A stretch of 23,559 bases of DNA from an uncultured Coprococcus sp. GTDB lineage: Bacteria; Bacillota; Clostridia; Lachnospirales; Lachnospiraceae. A program made the position numbers and the translations under genes. Of the stretch, positions 1 through 6,866 are shown one piece after another. The stretch's first letter is position 1. Each line of letters starts with the position of its first letter. The notes beneath the pieces are model-generated. The model was given only the letters and a program-made list of their open reading frames with translations, ran no database searches and was not told the DNA's origin. The stretch covers positions 1 through 23,559 of the forward strand of contig USSH01000005.1 in NCBI GenBank assembly GCA_900557435.1, read 5' to 3'.

Positions 1-200
1 TATAAAACTTTACACACTTTACTTGACAAACTCGACAAAGGTGCCGGGGGAAATAAACTTTCATCGTTCATTTGCCCATGGCACCTTAAGTTACCCTATG
101 ATTCCATAAAAAACTTAATTTTACTCCATTGAATTCCATATAGGTTAATTTCTATATCTATCAGACACAAATACACTTATTATAACTTACGGCGTATATA
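1..200. other. left-edge noncoding stretch with a hairpin
   Basis: I see no coding region here. An inverted repeat, AAGGTGCC at 38-45 and GGCACCTT at 80-87, could form an 8-bp stem with a 34-base loop. No T-tract follows on either strand, so it is not a clear terminator. The rest is AT-rich and unremarkable. Confidence 0.4.
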
Positions 201-647
201 TTAATTTGCCACATATCTATCTTCCTTTAGCACCATCAATATAATTCCAATTAACTGACAAATTAATGTTAAAATATACAAATAATATCCTACTCCATGA
301 ATCAACGCCGCAGTACTATCAATCTTATCTGAGTTTATTGAATTTATAAGCTGAACCAGAGCTATTCCATCAATAATTGGCACAACTCCTAAAAAAATCA
401 AAATATTATTTCTAGCATGTATTGCCTTTACCAACACTACACACATAATTGCACCCACAAGTGTCAATAACAATAGAATAACTCTCTTTGTATCTGCATA
501 ATCCAAATAATACCATGTCCAAATAGAGCTAAATTCCTTACTCATAGCCCCCTCTATTCTCGCAAATGGCACAAACATGCTTATTGCCAATCCCAAACAA
601 CCTATAATATACAGCAAGCAACCCATTTTCTTATAATTTTTACTCAA
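201..647 (-). CDS. small integral membrane protein, four predicted helices
   Basis: A 148-residue protein starting at a TTG codon, placed well behind the ribosome site AGGAGGAGA. Four hydrophobic stretches are visible, near residues 8-28, 55-75, 82-100 and 118-140, with a short basic N-terminus and a charged tail. I recognise no family and no catalytic motif. It begins 23 nt after the lipoprotein gene on the same strand, so the two are probably co-transcribed. This is the last gene of the leftward accessory gene set. It could be a partner or immunity-like membrane protein for that set, but nothing in the sequence proves this. Confidence 0.7.
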   Translation of the reverse strand: MSKNYKKMGCLLYIIGCLGLAISMFVPFARIEGAMSKEFSSIWTWYYLDYADTKRVILLLLTLVGAIMCVVLVKAIHARNNILIFLGVVPIIDGIALVQLINSINSDKIDSTAALIHGVGYYLYILTLICQLIGIILMVLKEDRYVAN

Positions 648-670
648 ACTGATCTCCTCCTTTTATTTCA

Positions 671-1093
671 CTAATTCTTTTTAAAAACAAGCTTATAATA
701 GTCATCACTTGTCCCTACTGCCAAAAATACCGTATCAGTATCTGGGGAATATGCAAAATAACTACTTCCATATTGATAGTAATACACATTACTATCTACA
801 TTATCATATTTCCATGACCCATTCTCTACCTGCACTTCCGTGCTATGCCAGTCAAAGCAATATGTATGATCACTATTTATTGTTAATGTTGGAACATCTT
901 CTACTCCAGTCATATCGACATCATTCATAGTATATAGCACCCAGTTGCCAATCACATACTCGTCCTCTACGGATAATTGTTCCTGAGTCGTTTCTATTTC
1001 ACTATTATTTTTCGACGTAGCATTTCCATTTCCACACGCACCAAAAACCATTATCATACAAAAACATAATAAAACTATTCCCATCTTTTTCAT
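671..1093 (-). CDS. predicted lipoprotein with lipocalin-like C-terminal domain
   Basis: A 140-residue protein with a short basic N-terminus, a hydrophobic stretch and a lipobox ending VFGAC, so Cys20 should be the lipidated residue after signal peptidase II cleavage. Residues about 22-42 are a Ser/Asn/Glu-rich linker. The rest (IGNWVLYTM, then GSWKYDN and a YYKLVF end) has the spacing of small lipocalin-like beta-barrels that begin with a G-x-W motif. It should be anchored on the outer face of the cytoplasmic membrane. The start has an AGGAG site 7 nt upstream. The ligand is unknown. Confidence 0.7.
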   Translation of the reverse strand: MKKMGIVLLCFCMIMVFGACGNGNATSKNNSEIETTQEQLSVEDEYVIGNWVLYTMNDVDMTGVEDVPTLTINSDHTYCFDWHSTEVQVENGSWKYDNVDSNVYYYQYGSSYFAYSPDTDTVFLAVGTSDDYYKLVFKKN

Positions 1094-1144
1094 AAAATTT
1101 CTCCTCGTATCTAATTCAATCCTTATGTTTTCATTTTTTCATAC

Positions 1145-1290
1145 TTATTTCTTGCTTTTCATCTGATAAACAAGCCTTACAATGCCCTTGCTCTCTCGAT
1201 TCGCATTCTTCATTTGTCAATTTTTCACATCCGTCTTATTGCTTATGTAAATACACTTCCTCATGTGATATTTAGTGCCTGTATACAAAA
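1145..1290 (-). pseudogene. decayed copy of the C-terminal metal-site domain of the 4082-4738 gene
   Basis: Read on the minus strand, this stretch gives TGTKYHMRKCIYISNKTDV. After a one-base deletion it continues in another frame as KLTNEECESREQGHCKACL. The intact gene at 4082-4738 ends TGTKYHVKGCMYIRNKTDV, then KMTREEYESGEYEPCKACL. The His-x3-Cys and Cys-x2-Cys pairs are kept, but the frame is broken and no start or upstream domain is present. It sits in the roughly 320-bp gap between the lipoprotein and SPFH genes, so that gap holds a remnant of a lost paralogue. The flanks (1094-1144 and 1291-1410) show nothing else clear. Confidence 0.75.
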
Positions 1291-1410
1291 GCGCTAGGTA
1301 CGGATAACTCAAATCATTGCCAATCTGTTAGGATACTTCTCTCCATATCATAATTCTTATGAATATTTATTTTTATATATTGGCAATCTTATGTTACAAG
1401 GTACAATCAA

Positions 1411-2496
1411 TTATAATCTAGTCAATATCCCCCTTTTCTTTTCCTCATATTCCTCTTGAGTTATCAAATTCATATCCAGTAATTGCTTAAGCTTACTCAA
1501 AGTCTCTACGGGATCCGTTTTATCGATTTCTTTATTTTTTTCGTCTCTCACATTTAAAATCTGGTTTGACATATCTCCAAACATTTGTGCAGAAACCATT
1601 CCCATTCCTATACCTGCTCCAATTGTTCCTGTGGCACCAGAACCAGAATTATTAGCCATATCGCTCATAATATTTACCGCCTGCTGTCTTTCCCAATTCT
1701 GCCCTAAAACGTCCATAACAGTTTTATCACTTTGAGCATTTCGTATTTTATTCAGAGAATTTATCTGAGCCGTATCCAGTGCATCATATTTAGATGTATC
1801 TATAGTAATTCCAGCAATTGAAAAATTCACACATGCAAGTCCATACTCTTGTAATTTTCTGTCAATAATAGGCTGAACGAAACTCGATATATCATTCAAA
1901 TGACTTTCTATGCCAATAAGCTCTGTCTGAATATTGTTTAGGAAATCCGACACAACCGCTTTGATTTTTCCAGCAAACTCATTATCAAAATATAACAATA
2001 TTTCCTCCTGTGTCAGATAACGTTTTCCAGCACTCACCATACGAATCAACAATTTAGTTGAATCAACGACACGCACCTTATATACACCTCTGACACGCGC
2101 TTCAGTTCTTATTCCCCAAATCTTATCTCGTACCTGTATGGGGCTATCTGTCCCCCATTTTATCTCTCTGCTGTCCGCCTTTCTCACAAAAAACACAACG
2201 CAATTGAATGAGCTTATTCCTCCAGAAAATGCATTTGTAATTCTGCTTATAAATGGATAATTCTGTGTAGATAACTTATATGTTCCACTTTGAAATACCT
2301 GCTGTATTTTTCCATCTTTTATAAACACCGCCTCTTCTCCAGGCATAACAATAAGTGTAGAATTTGTATTAAAATCTTCTTCCGGCTGTCTCCATATAAA
2401 GGCACCTGTCGTGTCTGTATTTTTTATTACATCAAGCCAATGCTTTTTCCCACCAACATATGCAGACTCATTTGGATTTTTATTTAACAACGCCAT
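1411..2496 (-). CDS. SPFH-domain protein (YdjI / 'virion core' type) with SHOCT-like C-terminus
   Basis: A 361-residue protein resembling the COG4260/YdjI SPFH family. The N-terminal region (about 25-250) has family hallmarks: FIWRQPEEDFNTNS, PGEEAVFIKDGKI, an FSGGISSFNCVVFFVRK segment and IKWGTDSPIQVRD. A Gly/Met-rich segment (about 285-310, GTIGAGIGMGM) follows. The end, LSKLKQLLDMNLITQEEYEEKKRGIL, shown here only as its family type, is a SHOCT-like short helical oligomerisation motif. SPFH proteins form membrane-associated oligomers. The YdjI branch is linked to envelope stress and to recruiting partners at the membrane. The start has GGAGGT 7 nt upstream. The gene lies 79 nt downstream of the membrane protein gene on the same strand. 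Confidence 0.85.
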   Translation of the reverse strand: MALLNKNPNESAYVGGKKHWLDVIKNTDTTGAFIWRQPEEDFNTNSTLIVMPGEEAVFIKDGKIQQVFQSGTYKLSTQNYPFISRITNAFSGGISSFNCVVFFVRKADSREIKWGTDSPIQVRDKIWGIRTEARVRGVYKVRVVDSTKLLIRMVSAGKRYLTQEEILLYFDNEFAGKIKAVVSDFLNNIQTELIGIESHLNDISSFVQPIIDRKLQEYGLACVNFSIAGITIDTSKYDALDTAQINSLNKIRNAQSDKTVMDVLGQNWERQQAVNIMSDMANNSGSGATGTIGAGIGMGMVSAQMFGDMSNQILNVRDEKNKEIDKTDPVETLSKLKQLLDMNLITQEEYEEKKRGILTRL

Positions 2497-2575
2497 ATCT
2501 TACACCTCCAAAATCATACAATAATAGCTCAGATTAATTATGACATGTAGTAAATAATTGCCTGAGCCATCATAC

Positions 2576-3307
2576 TTACATCTGTTTCTTTGCTCTTAAA
2601 AGCTGACGCATTGCATTTATTGAACGCTGCGCGTTTGCTGAATCACGAATAGATACTTTCAGTGATGTTCCTCCGGCTGTCGTTAATTTAAAACATTCAT
2701 ATTGAACCTGTGTTCCAACATTGTTTTGACCATTGTTTTGACCATTATATCTATTTATAGTTGTTGTTTCAGTCGATGTAGATACAGATACAATATCTTT
2801 ATAAAAATATACATCAGTATTCTCCGACGTATTCTCCATTATAGTAGAATATGAATATGTATATATATGAACTTCATTGAGAGAGAAGAACAGCTGTACC
2901 ACTTTATACCTGTCTGATCTCCATATTCCATCTAACCCTCGTTTTACCCTGGTGCAATCCTCAAAACTATATCCATCAAATATTATAGGGGCAATCTCCT
3001 TAACCTCTTCAATATCAAGTCCGAGTCTGCTTAATGCTCTCGGTGTCAAATCAGTAAGCACACTCCTAGCTATTGAATCATAATCTTGATCAGTTACAGA
3101 AAGCCTCTTTTTTTGGTAGTCATTATAAATAAATCCACCCAAAGCTACTATTGCTGCTAAAGCCACACAAATATAAACCACCCCCATGTCATTACAGTTA
3201 TATGCAATAAATGCAATTCCTCCCAATGCAATCGCTGCAATTAAACCTGCCATCATGACATCATCTTTAACACCATTAAAATATCGTATTGTTTTTTTAA
3301 AATCCAT
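2576..3307 (-). CDS. two-helix membrane protein with cytoplasmic PH-like domain
   Basis: A 243-residue protein. Two hydrophobic segments lie near residues 17-36 and 42-62, followed by a long soluble part. Residues about 135-240 alternate beta-strand-like stretches (KVVQLFFSLNEVHIYTYSYS, VYFYKDIVSVSTS, QYECFKLTTAGGTSLKVSI) and end in a helix (AQRSINAMRQLLR). That pattern fits a PH-like/YdbT-type domain, but I assign it only tentatively. An NGQNNGQNN stretch comes from a short in-frame DNA repeat near 2722-2746. The gene lies 19 nt after the zinc-ribbon/TPR gene and 79 nt before the SPFH gene on the same strand, so the three probably work together at the membrane. Confidence 0.7.
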   Translation of the reverse strand: MDFKKTIRYFNGVKDDVMMAGLIAAIALGGIAFIAYNCNDMGVVYICVALAAIVALGGFIYNDYQKKRLSVTDQDYDSIARSVLTDLTPRALSRLGLDIEEVKEIAPIIFDGYSFEDCTRVKRGLDGIWRSDRYKVVQLFFSLNEVHIYTYSYSTIMENTSENTDVYFYKDIVSVSTSTETTTINRYNGQNNGQNNVGTQVQYECFKLTTAGGTSLKVSIRDSANAQRSINAMRQLLRAKKQM

Positions 3308-3326
3308 TTTCTTTTACTCCTTCTAC

Positions 3327-3920
3327 CTATACTTCAAGTGTATTTATTACTCCAAGGATCTCAAAAAGTGTTTTTTTATCATTTTGTGAAACTCCACATC
3401 TATCTGAATCCCGTAAACAATCTTTGTATGTAGGTTCCGTATTAAGATACTTTCTCTCATAAAAATCATATTTTATATAAGCCAAAAAATAATAATATAT
3501 TCCCTTTTGCTCTAACATAATCGCGGCATTTATATACTCTTCTATTTTGTTTATATCTGTCCGCTTTGTAAGGAATGCCTTTTTTCCTCCGAGCATACAT
3601 ACAGCAGAATAAAAATATAATTCTGAATCATTTATATCTTCACTCATAGCCTTCTGAAAGCTATCCAAAGCCTTATCATAAAGTCTTAATTTCAAGTAAC
3701 ACATACCAATCGAAAAATTTATATCCTTGTTATCTGGATGTTCTTCCAGACCTTTCGTATATGAATGTATATACTTGTTTAGCTCCTGTACAGGCATTCT
3801 TAGAACGTTTTTAAATTCTGTGATTATCACAGGACTATGACACCACTCACAAACTTTCATATCTGAAGAAATCCTTGCGCCACAGCCGGGGCATGTCAAA
3901 TCAACCACCTCTTTCGCCAT
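3327..3920 (-). CDS. zinc-ribbon plus TPR-repeat protein
   Basis: A 197-residue protein. Residues 1-32 form a zinc ribbon with two Cys-x2-Cys pairs (CPGC and CEWC). Residues about 45-125 contain TPR-type helices, including INFSIGMCYLKLRLYDKALDSFQKAM and an LYFYSAVCMLGG helix. The start at 3920 is preferred over 3926 because the GGAGGT site lies 8 nt before the third-codon ATG and only 2 nt before the first. That ribosome site lies inside the 3' end of the preceding small ORF, so the two are translationally coupled. The layout suggests a scaffold or adaptor that binds partners through TPRs. No enzyme motif is present. Confidence 0.75.
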   Translation of the reverse strand: MAKEVVDLTCPGCGARISSDMKVCEWCHSPVIITEFKNVLRMPVQELNKYIHSYTKGLEEHPDNKDINFSIGMCYLKLRLYDKALDSFQKAMSEDINDSELYFYSAVCMLGGKKAFLTKRTDINKIEEYINAAIMLEQKGIYYYFLAYIKYDFYERKYLNTEPTYKDCLRDSDRCGVSQNDKKTLFEILGVINTLEV

Positions 3921-4074
3921 TATCATCTACCTCCAGTATTTTTGACGCTGTTTCTATACTCGTATAATACCAAAATGTATATCTTGATAAATTATCAGCC
4001 TTACTTTCCAAATCAACTTGATTAAGCTCTAACAATTTCTTAGCACTTATGAATTCAGCACTATTAGTAGCCAT
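3901..4074 (-). CDS. 57-residue ORF, possible N-terminal stub of a DUF2971-type protein
   Basis: The start at 4074 (MATNSAEF) has an AGGA site just upstream and lies 7 nt after the stop of the peptidase gene. The middle, FWYYTSIETASKILE, resembles the opening motif of DUF2971 proteins (H/YYTS-x-E-x2-x-KIL), which are normally more than 200 residues long. Here the frame ends soon after at VDDNGERGG. Those last codons double as the ribosome site and start of the next gene. This is either a decayed DUF2971 gene or a small leader ORF coupling translation through the operon. The family assignment rests on one short motif. Confidence 0.45.
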   Translation of the reverse strand: MATNSAEFISAKKLLELNQVDLESKADNLSRYTFWYYTSIETASKILEVDDNGERGG

Positions 4075-4081
4075 TTTTTTC

Positions 4082-4738
4082 CTACTTTCTTTCCGGCAGA
4101 CATGCCTTACAAGGCTCATACTCCCCGGATTCGTATTCTTCTCTTGTCATCTTTCGCACATCCGTCTTGTTTCTTATGTACATGCAGCCCTTCACATGAT
4201 ATTTAGTGCCTGTCTGTGTAACATAGAAATTCTCTGTATATGCATCTGTACCACCATTTCTCTCAGCGCACCAGAAACCTGTTACAGTAAGTAACGTGAT
4301 TACTATCGCCGCAATCACTATTCTCTTAGCACTTCGTTGACGTGGTCTTCGATTCTCAAGAAGATAATGTGCGAACTCATTTGCCTCGTATTCCTGAATG
4401 ACATCCTCTCCGACTCTGTTTTCACGCTGCATATGATCATGCCATATATGGCCTTCCTCATGCGACAGCACTATCACTCTCTCTTCCTCATTCAACGATT
4501 CATTCACGAATACCAGCCTGTACTTATCGCTGTGATATGTGAAACCCTTGCTCCTTCGCACATATTCATCCAGGTCTAGCAATTTTATGAGTTCTCCTAC
4601 ATCCTCCTGCTCATAGCGCCCATTAAACTCCACGATGGTATATCCCTGCATTTCCATAGTCTTCTGCAAAGTTCTCGCATTTATCTCACGGAGCCCGTAC
4701 TTTTTAATAAATTCTTTTACCTGTTTCCTCTCACCCAT
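4082..4738 (-). CDS. ImmA/IrrE-like membrane metallopeptidase with C-terminal His/Cys metal-site domain
   Basis: A 218-residue protein in three parts. Residues 1-130 are an ImmA/IrrE-type (gluzincin-like) peptidase domain with HEEGH at 93-97, and a third zinc ligand in the EYEANEFA motif (E116 or E118). Residues about 139-157 form one membrane helix. Residues 172-218 form a small domain with His181-x3-Cys185 and Cys210-x2-Cys213, a zinc-site layout also seen at the ends of other secreted or membrane proteins (YH-x3-C...C-x2-C). ImmA-type peptidases cleave a cognate XRE repressor. The XRE gene here overlaps this one by 8 nt, so it is the obvious substrate. The membrane tether and outer metal-site domain suggest signal sensing across the membrane, which is inference. 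Confidence 0.85.
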   Translation of the reverse strand: MGERKQVKEFIKKYGLREINARTLQKTMEMQGYTIVEFNGRYEQEDVGELIKLLDLDEYVRRSKGFTYHSDKYRLVFVNESLNEEERVIVLSHEEGHIWHDHMQRENRVGEDVIQEYEANEFAHYLLENRRPRQRSAKRIVIAAIVITLLTVTGFWCAERNGGTDAYTENFYVTQTGTKYHVKGCMYIRNKTDVRKMTREEYESGEYEPCKACLPERK

Positions 4739-5288
4739 CTTTCATGTCCGCCGCCGATTTCGCCTTTATGCTGTTGAGCGCTTTCTGCGTCATGGCGTCC
4801 TCCTCCACTGGCTTTGTCAGCTGTCTGCCGTCAAATGCTTTTATAACCGCCTCCCCCGGAATCTTATTACATCTTGCATATTCGACCATGACCACCGTCT
4901 CTATGGCATGTATCGCCTGATCGTCCAGGTGATTACGAATATCCTCATTTTCTATAGTGATAAACGAAGACAATGGTCTGCCCATGCCATCTGACTTTGA
5001 GCCACTACAAATCCTATCTGGAAATAACCCCTCTTTTCTGAGCATCTCATGGGTTTGTTCATTGTTGTCAAACACAAGCACAAGCGACAAATATACACTC
5101 CACGACATCTTCCTGCGTTTTGTTTCCATCGACGAATATGTCTGTCTGGAGATTCCAACTATGCTGCTGAGTTCATCCTGTGACATACCAAGCTTTACGC
5201 GAAGCACAGGAAGCTCATCGACAAATCTGGATATAAGGTCTTGTCTGTCACTCTCACTCATCCCCATGGAATCCTTTTCATTTCTCAT
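4731..5288 (-). CDS. XRE-family transcriptional regulator, head of the leftward operon
   Basis: A 185-residue protein. An XRE helix-turn-helix covers about residues 18-70 (LRVKLGMSQDELSSIVGISRQTYSSME), with a C-terminal region of unknown role. The start has AAGGAG 7 nt upstream. Its 3' end overlaps the ImmA-like peptidase gene by 8 nt, giving the repressor/peptidase pair known from mobile elements such as ICEBs1 (ImmR/ImmA). Upstream there are only about 20 nt before the 25-bp inverted repeat, and just beyond that lies the integrase terminator. No promoter is visible between terminator and gene. In this orientation the operon therefore seems to lack its own promoter, or has a weak one inside the repeat. 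Confidence 0.85.
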   Translation of the reverse strand: MRNEKDSMGMSESDRQDLISRFVDELPVLRVKLGMSQDELSSIVGISRQTYSSMETKRRKMSWSVYLSLVLVFDNNEQTHEMLRKEGLFPDRICSGSKSDGMGRPLSSFITIENEDIRNHLDDQAIHAIETVVMVEYARCNKIPGEAVIKAFDGRQLTKPVEEDAMTQKALNSIKAKSAADMKDG

Positions 5289-5310
5289 GCGTTATCTCCT
5301 TCTTCAGATT

Positions 5311-5335
5311 TTCGTAGAGTATTGCACTCCACGAA
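5311..5335. repeat. left 25-bp inverted repeat (candidate recombination site)
   Basis: This is the exact reverse complement of 6733-6757. It is itself two imperfect 10-bp arms, TTCGTAGAGT and ACTCCACGAA, around a 5-base asymmetric core ATTGC. Tyrosine recombinase core sites have this form. It could also be an operator for the adjacent XRE protein. Confidence 0.85.
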
Positions 5336-5377
5336 AAAAGGATTCCACATCGGCATATCAAGGCAAATGCGGAATCC
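5334..5377 (-). terminator. rho-independent terminator of the recombinase gene
   Basis: On the minus strand a stem GGATTCCGCAT / ATGTGGAATCC (one G-U pair, loop about 16 nt) is followed by six T residues. It begins 10 nt after the integrase stop. The T-tract runs into the left inverted repeat. It should stop integrase transcripts before they enter the XRE operon. Confidence 0.8.
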
Positions 5378-5386
5378 CTAGACGGA

Positions 5387-6535
5387 CTATCTGACGGCGA
5401 ATAAATTCGACAGCTTATTCATATTTTCTTTTTTCAAATTTATGGATGGATGAACATAACGATTCAATGTTATATTTACATTTGCATGCCCAAGTATTTC
5501 ACTGAGACTTTTTATGTCAAATCCAACCTCGATGCATCTTGTTGCAAATGTGTGTCTGAGGGCATGGAAGTTGACATCTTTGATTTCACACGCAGACAAG
5601 ATCTTCTTGAAATGGTTCTGCATTGTCCTGGGTTCGATATAATATTTACTGTCACTCAACACATAAGCAGCCCCATCCTCATTAAATTCAAGATTGTTAT
5701 ATAAAATATCAGGAATCGGTATCTGCCTGATTGAACAATCACTCTTGGGTTCAGATATAACTATTGCTGTTTTCCTGGCACCATTTGGTGTCTGTACCCG
5801 CTGGAGAGTTTTGTTCACATTTAGCATGTGCTCCTCTCTGGAGATATCTTCCCACTTAAGTGCACACAGTTCCCCAATTCTGATACCGGTAAACAGGCAA
5901 ATAAGTACTCCTCTGCAAAATGGATCATGGATGTTGACGATAAGATGCTCTACAAGCCGCTCCTGTTCCTGCTTTGACAAAACCCGCAGTGGCTTTTCCT
6001 TTGTCTTGAGCCTTACATCCAAAACGGATGAATCTATCTCGTATTTATTTCGTGCCGCATATTTAATAATAGATTTAACCACTGTTATCGAATCAGCCAC
6101 TGTTTTTTGCGAAAGACCATTCTCACCTCGTCCCGCTTTTGTAAGCAGCTTCACAACCAGACCTGAGATCGTGTCATAGCTTACATTGATTATGTAATCC
6201 TGTCCTATATACGGAATAATGTAATGCTCCAATGAATTTCGATATTTTATATAAGATGAATATTTCAATGTAGCCTTCTTTTCCAAAATCCACTGTTCTG
6301 AGATGCTTTTTATAGTAATATTGGAATTTAGATTTTCATTCTTCTTGTCATTCTGTCCTGTTTTAATCTCTGACAGACGTTGCTTCACACCCATATATGT
6401 CCTACCGTAGACATATCCATATTTAGTTTTACTCCCCTCTCGGGACTTTATATATCGACCTTCCCACCTGCCGTCCTTTCTCTTATATATATTTTTGTCC
6501 TTTCTCTTATATATATTTTCACCTTTCCTCGGCAA
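5387..6535 (-). CDS. tyrosine recombinase / integrase
   Basis: A 382-residue protein with the usual three parts: an N-terminal arm-binding domain opening PRKGENIYKRKD, a SAM-like core-binding domain (about 75-180) and a catalytic domain. The catalytic residues are visible: Arg219 in TGIRIGELCALKW, Lys264 in EPKSDCS, His324 and Arg327 in HALRHTF, His350 in LGHAN and Tyr360 in NRYVH. I place the start at the TTG at 6535 because AGGAGG lies 7 nt upstream. The GTG at 6544 lies inside that ribosome site. A 24-bp tandem repeat adds eight residues near the N-terminus. The gene is flanked by 25-bp inverted repeats and carries its own promoter and terminator, so a DNA inversion role is more likely than integration of a large element. 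Confidence 0.92.
   Translation of the reverse strand: MPRKGENIYKRKDKNIYKRKDGRWEGRYIKSREGSKTKYGYVYGRTYMGVKQRLSEIKTGQNDKKNENLNSNITIKSISEQWILEKKATLKYSSYIKYRNSLEHYIIPYIGQDYIINVSYDTISGLVVKLLTKAGRGENGLSQKTVADSITVVKSIIKYAARNKYEIDSSVLDVRLKTKEKPLRVLSKQEQERLVEHLIVNIHDPFCRGVLICLFTGIRIGELCALKWEDISREEHMLNVNKTLQRVQTPNGARKTAIVISEPKSDCSIRQIPIPDILYNNLEFNEDGAAYVLSDSKYYIEPRTMQNHFKKILSACEIKDVNFHALRHTFATRCIEVGFDIKSLSEILGHANVNITLNRYVHPSINLKKENMNKLSNLFAVR
6475..6522. repeat. 24-bp tandem duplication inside the integrase N-terminus
   Basis: Two adjacent copies (6475-6498 and 6499-6522), identical except in their last three bases, encode NIYKRKDK and NIYKRKDG in frame. Related integrases usually show one such copy, so this looks like a recent slippage duplication in the arm-binding domain. 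Confidence 0.8.
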
Positions 6536-6563
6536 ATAAATCACCTCCTGAATATGACTATAT

Positions 6564-6577
6564 ATCTGACGGCGAAT
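6564..6577. repeat. 14-bp direct repeat flanking the integrase gene (second copy at 5389-5402)
   Basis: ATCTGACGGCGAAT occurs at 5389-5402, overlapping the integrase stop codon, and again at 6564-6577, just upstream of the integrase ribosome site. Both copies are preceded by GACTAT, with a 4-bp insertion in the right copy. They could be arm-type binding sites for the recombinase, or the scar of a second integrase gene whose 3' end was left in front of this one. Confidence 0.7.
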
Positions 6578-6587
6578 TTAATCTCAC

Positions 6588-6615
6588 ACTATATTTAAAT
6601 GCTTATCTACATCAA
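6588..6615 (-). promoter_or_regulatory. predicted integrase promoter
   Basis: On the minus strand, TTGATG (6610-6615), a 16-bp spacer and TATAGT (6588-6593) lie about 55 nt upstream of the TTG start. It is inside the inverted-repeat segment, so the integrase would keep its promoter in either orientation. Confidence 0.45.
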
Positions 6616-6664
6616 CCTGCACATATAGCTTTGGTAATTTTTACAAATACTTCAATGCGACATA

Positions 6665-6693
6665 TTGACAAAAAATATGACAAAACGTATAAT
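6665..6693 (+). promoter_or_regulatory. consensus outward-facing promoter at the right end of the segment
   Basis: TTGACA (6665-6670), a 17-bp spacer and TATAAT (6688-6693) match the sigma-A consensus in every position. Transcription would start near 6700, cross the right inverted repeat and reach the XRE gene at 6867. If the segment inverts, the same promoter would face the leftward XRE/ImmA operon. Confidence 0.8.
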
Positions 6694-6732
6694 TATTTTA
6701 TCTAAATAAGCTGTCAGTTGAGTTGTTTATCA

Positions 6733-6757
6733 TTCGTGGAGTGCAATACTCTACGAA
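6733..6757. repeat. right 25-bp inverted repeat (candidate recombination site)
   Basis: This is the exact reverse complement of 5311-5335, with arms TTCGTGGAGT and ACTCTACGAA around the core GCAAT. It lies in the predicted 5' untranslated region of the rightward XRE gene, 40 bp downstream of the consensus promoter. Confidence 0.85.
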
Positions 6758-6866
6758 TTTTTTTTATGATTTTTGTTTTTTGCAATTTATACATTGCAAT
6801 ATTATCAGATTATTTTTCTACAATCAAGGCATATTTGTTATGAATACATTGCAAAGGAAATATGTC

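Larger units (their letters stand above)
5311..6757. mobile_element. candidate self-encoded invertible segment
   Basis: A 1.45-kb segment bounded by perfect 25-bp inverted repeats encodes a tyrosine recombinase and no cargo. Its left end carries the recombinase terminator facing the XRE/ImmA operon. Its right end carries an outward consensus promoter facing a second XRE gene. Site-specific recombination between inverted sites inverts the DNA between them, which would swap terminator and promoter. That inversion occurs is inference. Confidence 0.6.

Noticed and set aside
1316..1387. Inverted pair ATTGCCAAT / ATTGGCAAT near 1316 and 1379
   Set aside because: Only 9 bp in AT-rich DNA with no link to a promoter or gene, so it may be chance.
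5311..6757. Reading the inverted repeats as ends of an insertion sequence
   Set aside because: Insertion sequences carry DDE or HUH transposases and usually target duplications. Here the enzyme is a tyrosine recombinase, and the repeats have a core-site layout and lie in promoter regions.
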